A stretch of 64,000 nt of DNA from Actinomycetota bacterium (GTDB lineage Bacteria > Actinomycetota > Actinomycetes > Streptosporangiales > Streptosporangiaceae), in the NCBI GenBank assembly GCA_027313705.1, contig DAHVDE010000040.1, positions 1 to 64,000 on the forward strand. Direction: 5' to 3'. Positions 63,713 through 64,000 of the stretch are shown here, in pieces (within the stretch, counting starts at the first letter, position 1; the number at the start of each line of letters is the position of its first letter). The notes beneath the pieces are model-generated. The model was not told the DNA's origin. It ran no database searches and was given only the letters and a program-made list of their open reading frames with translations. Both the position numbers and the translations under genes were made by a program.

Positions 63713-63718
63713 TATGAT
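63713..63718 (+). promoter_or_regulatory. -10 box candidate for tRNA-Pro
   Basis: TATGAT 34 bases before the tRNA-Pro gene. No convincing -35 hexamer at the expected distance. Confidence 0.35.
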
Positions 63719-63752
63719 CTGTGGGTCCGATTGGCTAAGTCCGGTCGGGCAA

Positions 63753-63827
63753 CGGGACGTGGCCCAGCTTGGTTAAGGCGCTGGTCTGGGGGACCAGAGA
63801 GCCCGGGTTCAAATCCCGGCGTCCCGA
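63753..63827 (+). tRNA. tRNA-Pro (GGG)
   Basis: 75 bases with acceptor CGGGACG/CGTCCCG, anticodon stem CTGGT/ACCAG, loop CTGGGGG with anticodon GGG (codon CCC, also CCU), T arm with GGTTCAAAT and discriminator A. CCA is not encoded. Cloverleaf intact. Confidence 0.95.
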
Positions 63828-63899
63828 CGCGCCGCTTCCGCGTGCTTGCCGGCCTTCGGTCGGCTGCGCCGGGGGCCGGAGTGTTGATCCGGGGGGCGA

Positions 63900-63949
63900 C
63901 CCCCGGACCCCCGGACCCCCGGACCCCCGGAACCCCCGGAACCCCCGGA
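63900..63949. repeat. tandem CCCCCGGA repeat after tRNA-Pro
   Basis: Six consecutive units of CCCCCGGA (four of 8 bases, then two of 9 as ACCCCCGGA). From 63828 to the end of the window no gene is supported. Confidence 0.85.
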
Positions 63950-64000
63950 CCGCTGCGCGCTCGCTTGCGGTGGTGGCGCCCCTCCAGGCCACCCAGGCCC

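Noticed and set aside
63900-63949. CRISPR array
   Set aside because: Units of 8-9 bases without unique spacers and no cas genes in the window.
63735-63992. 85-codon minus-strand frame over tRNA-Pro and the GC repeat
   Set aside because: It overlaps a certain tRNA gene and translates the tandem repeat; no motif or ribosome binding site.
63753-64000. tRNA-Pro as attachment site of an integrative element
   Set aside because: No integrase or duplicated tRNA end is present in the window; the only recombinase, xerD, is the housekeeping one 15 kb away.

Overview
The window is high-GC, gene-dense DNA with many GTG/TTG starts, ATGA/TTGA stop-start overlaps and an actinobacterial gene order (xerD-parA-scpA-scpB-rluB-aroH-tyrA-cmk-der; trpC-trpB-trpA next to the Trp-associated membrane protein; lgt-gltBD; pdtaR-thioesterase-polA-rpsA-coaE-uvrB). 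Actinobacterial markers include polyphosphate glucokinase, a TIGR03085-type protein, DUF5753 regulators, an ANTAR response regulator and an archaeal-type AspS. The likely source is a chromosome of a soil-type actinomycete; I cannot place it further from the sequence alone.

Layout. 0-6 kb: 3' end of an RluA-family pseudouridine synthase, two paralogous lipoprotein genes and dnaE. A small dnaE fragment in front of the second lipoprotein gene shows that this stretch was tandemly duplicated and then partly deleted. 6-8 kb: two membrane proteins. 8-18.6 kb: an accessory block that looks like phosphonate (2-aminoethylphosphonate-type) uptake and breakdown. It has a FAD oxidoreductase, a phosphonatase-like HAD enzyme, a GntR/HutC regulator, a PPA1498-type metallophosphoesterase and a complete ABC importer, and it contains a second full tryptophan synthase (trpB-trpA). 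A palindromic candidate operator lies directly before that trpB. 18.7-20.2 kb: ppgK and a TIGR03085 gene. 20.3-24.1 kb: the housekeeping trp genes. 24.2-31.6 kb: gltB-gltD, preceded by a GlnR-box-like site and a hairpin-rich leader, then lgt.

31.7-43.8 kb: a tRNA with Leu(CAA) anticodon but a short variable loop, pdtaR, a thioesterase, polA, rpsA, coaE, two related membrane proteins, uvrB (broken by one missing base) and a DMT-type transporter. 43.9-55.7 kb: pyrG, a NUDIX hydrolase, ald, xerD (apparently starting with CTG), parA, a small possible ribbon-helix-helix protein, scpA, scpB, rluB, aroH, tyrA, cmk and der. 55.7-61.8 kb: accessory genes, namely a secreted protein, an APH-type phosphotransferase, two tail-to-tail DUF5753 regulators (one with a dense cluster of palindromes upstream), an aldo/keto reductase and a secreted trypsin-like protease. 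62-64 kb: aspS under what reads as a complete translational T-box with an Asp (GAC) specifier, then tRNA-Pro(GGG) and a GC-rich tandem repeat.

The most notable items are the aspS T-box, the phosphonate-like block containing a second tryptophan synthase, the duplication scar at dnaE, the uvrB frameshift, the CTG start of xerD and the type I tRNA-Leu. All family assignments come from reading motifs and context; no database search was run.
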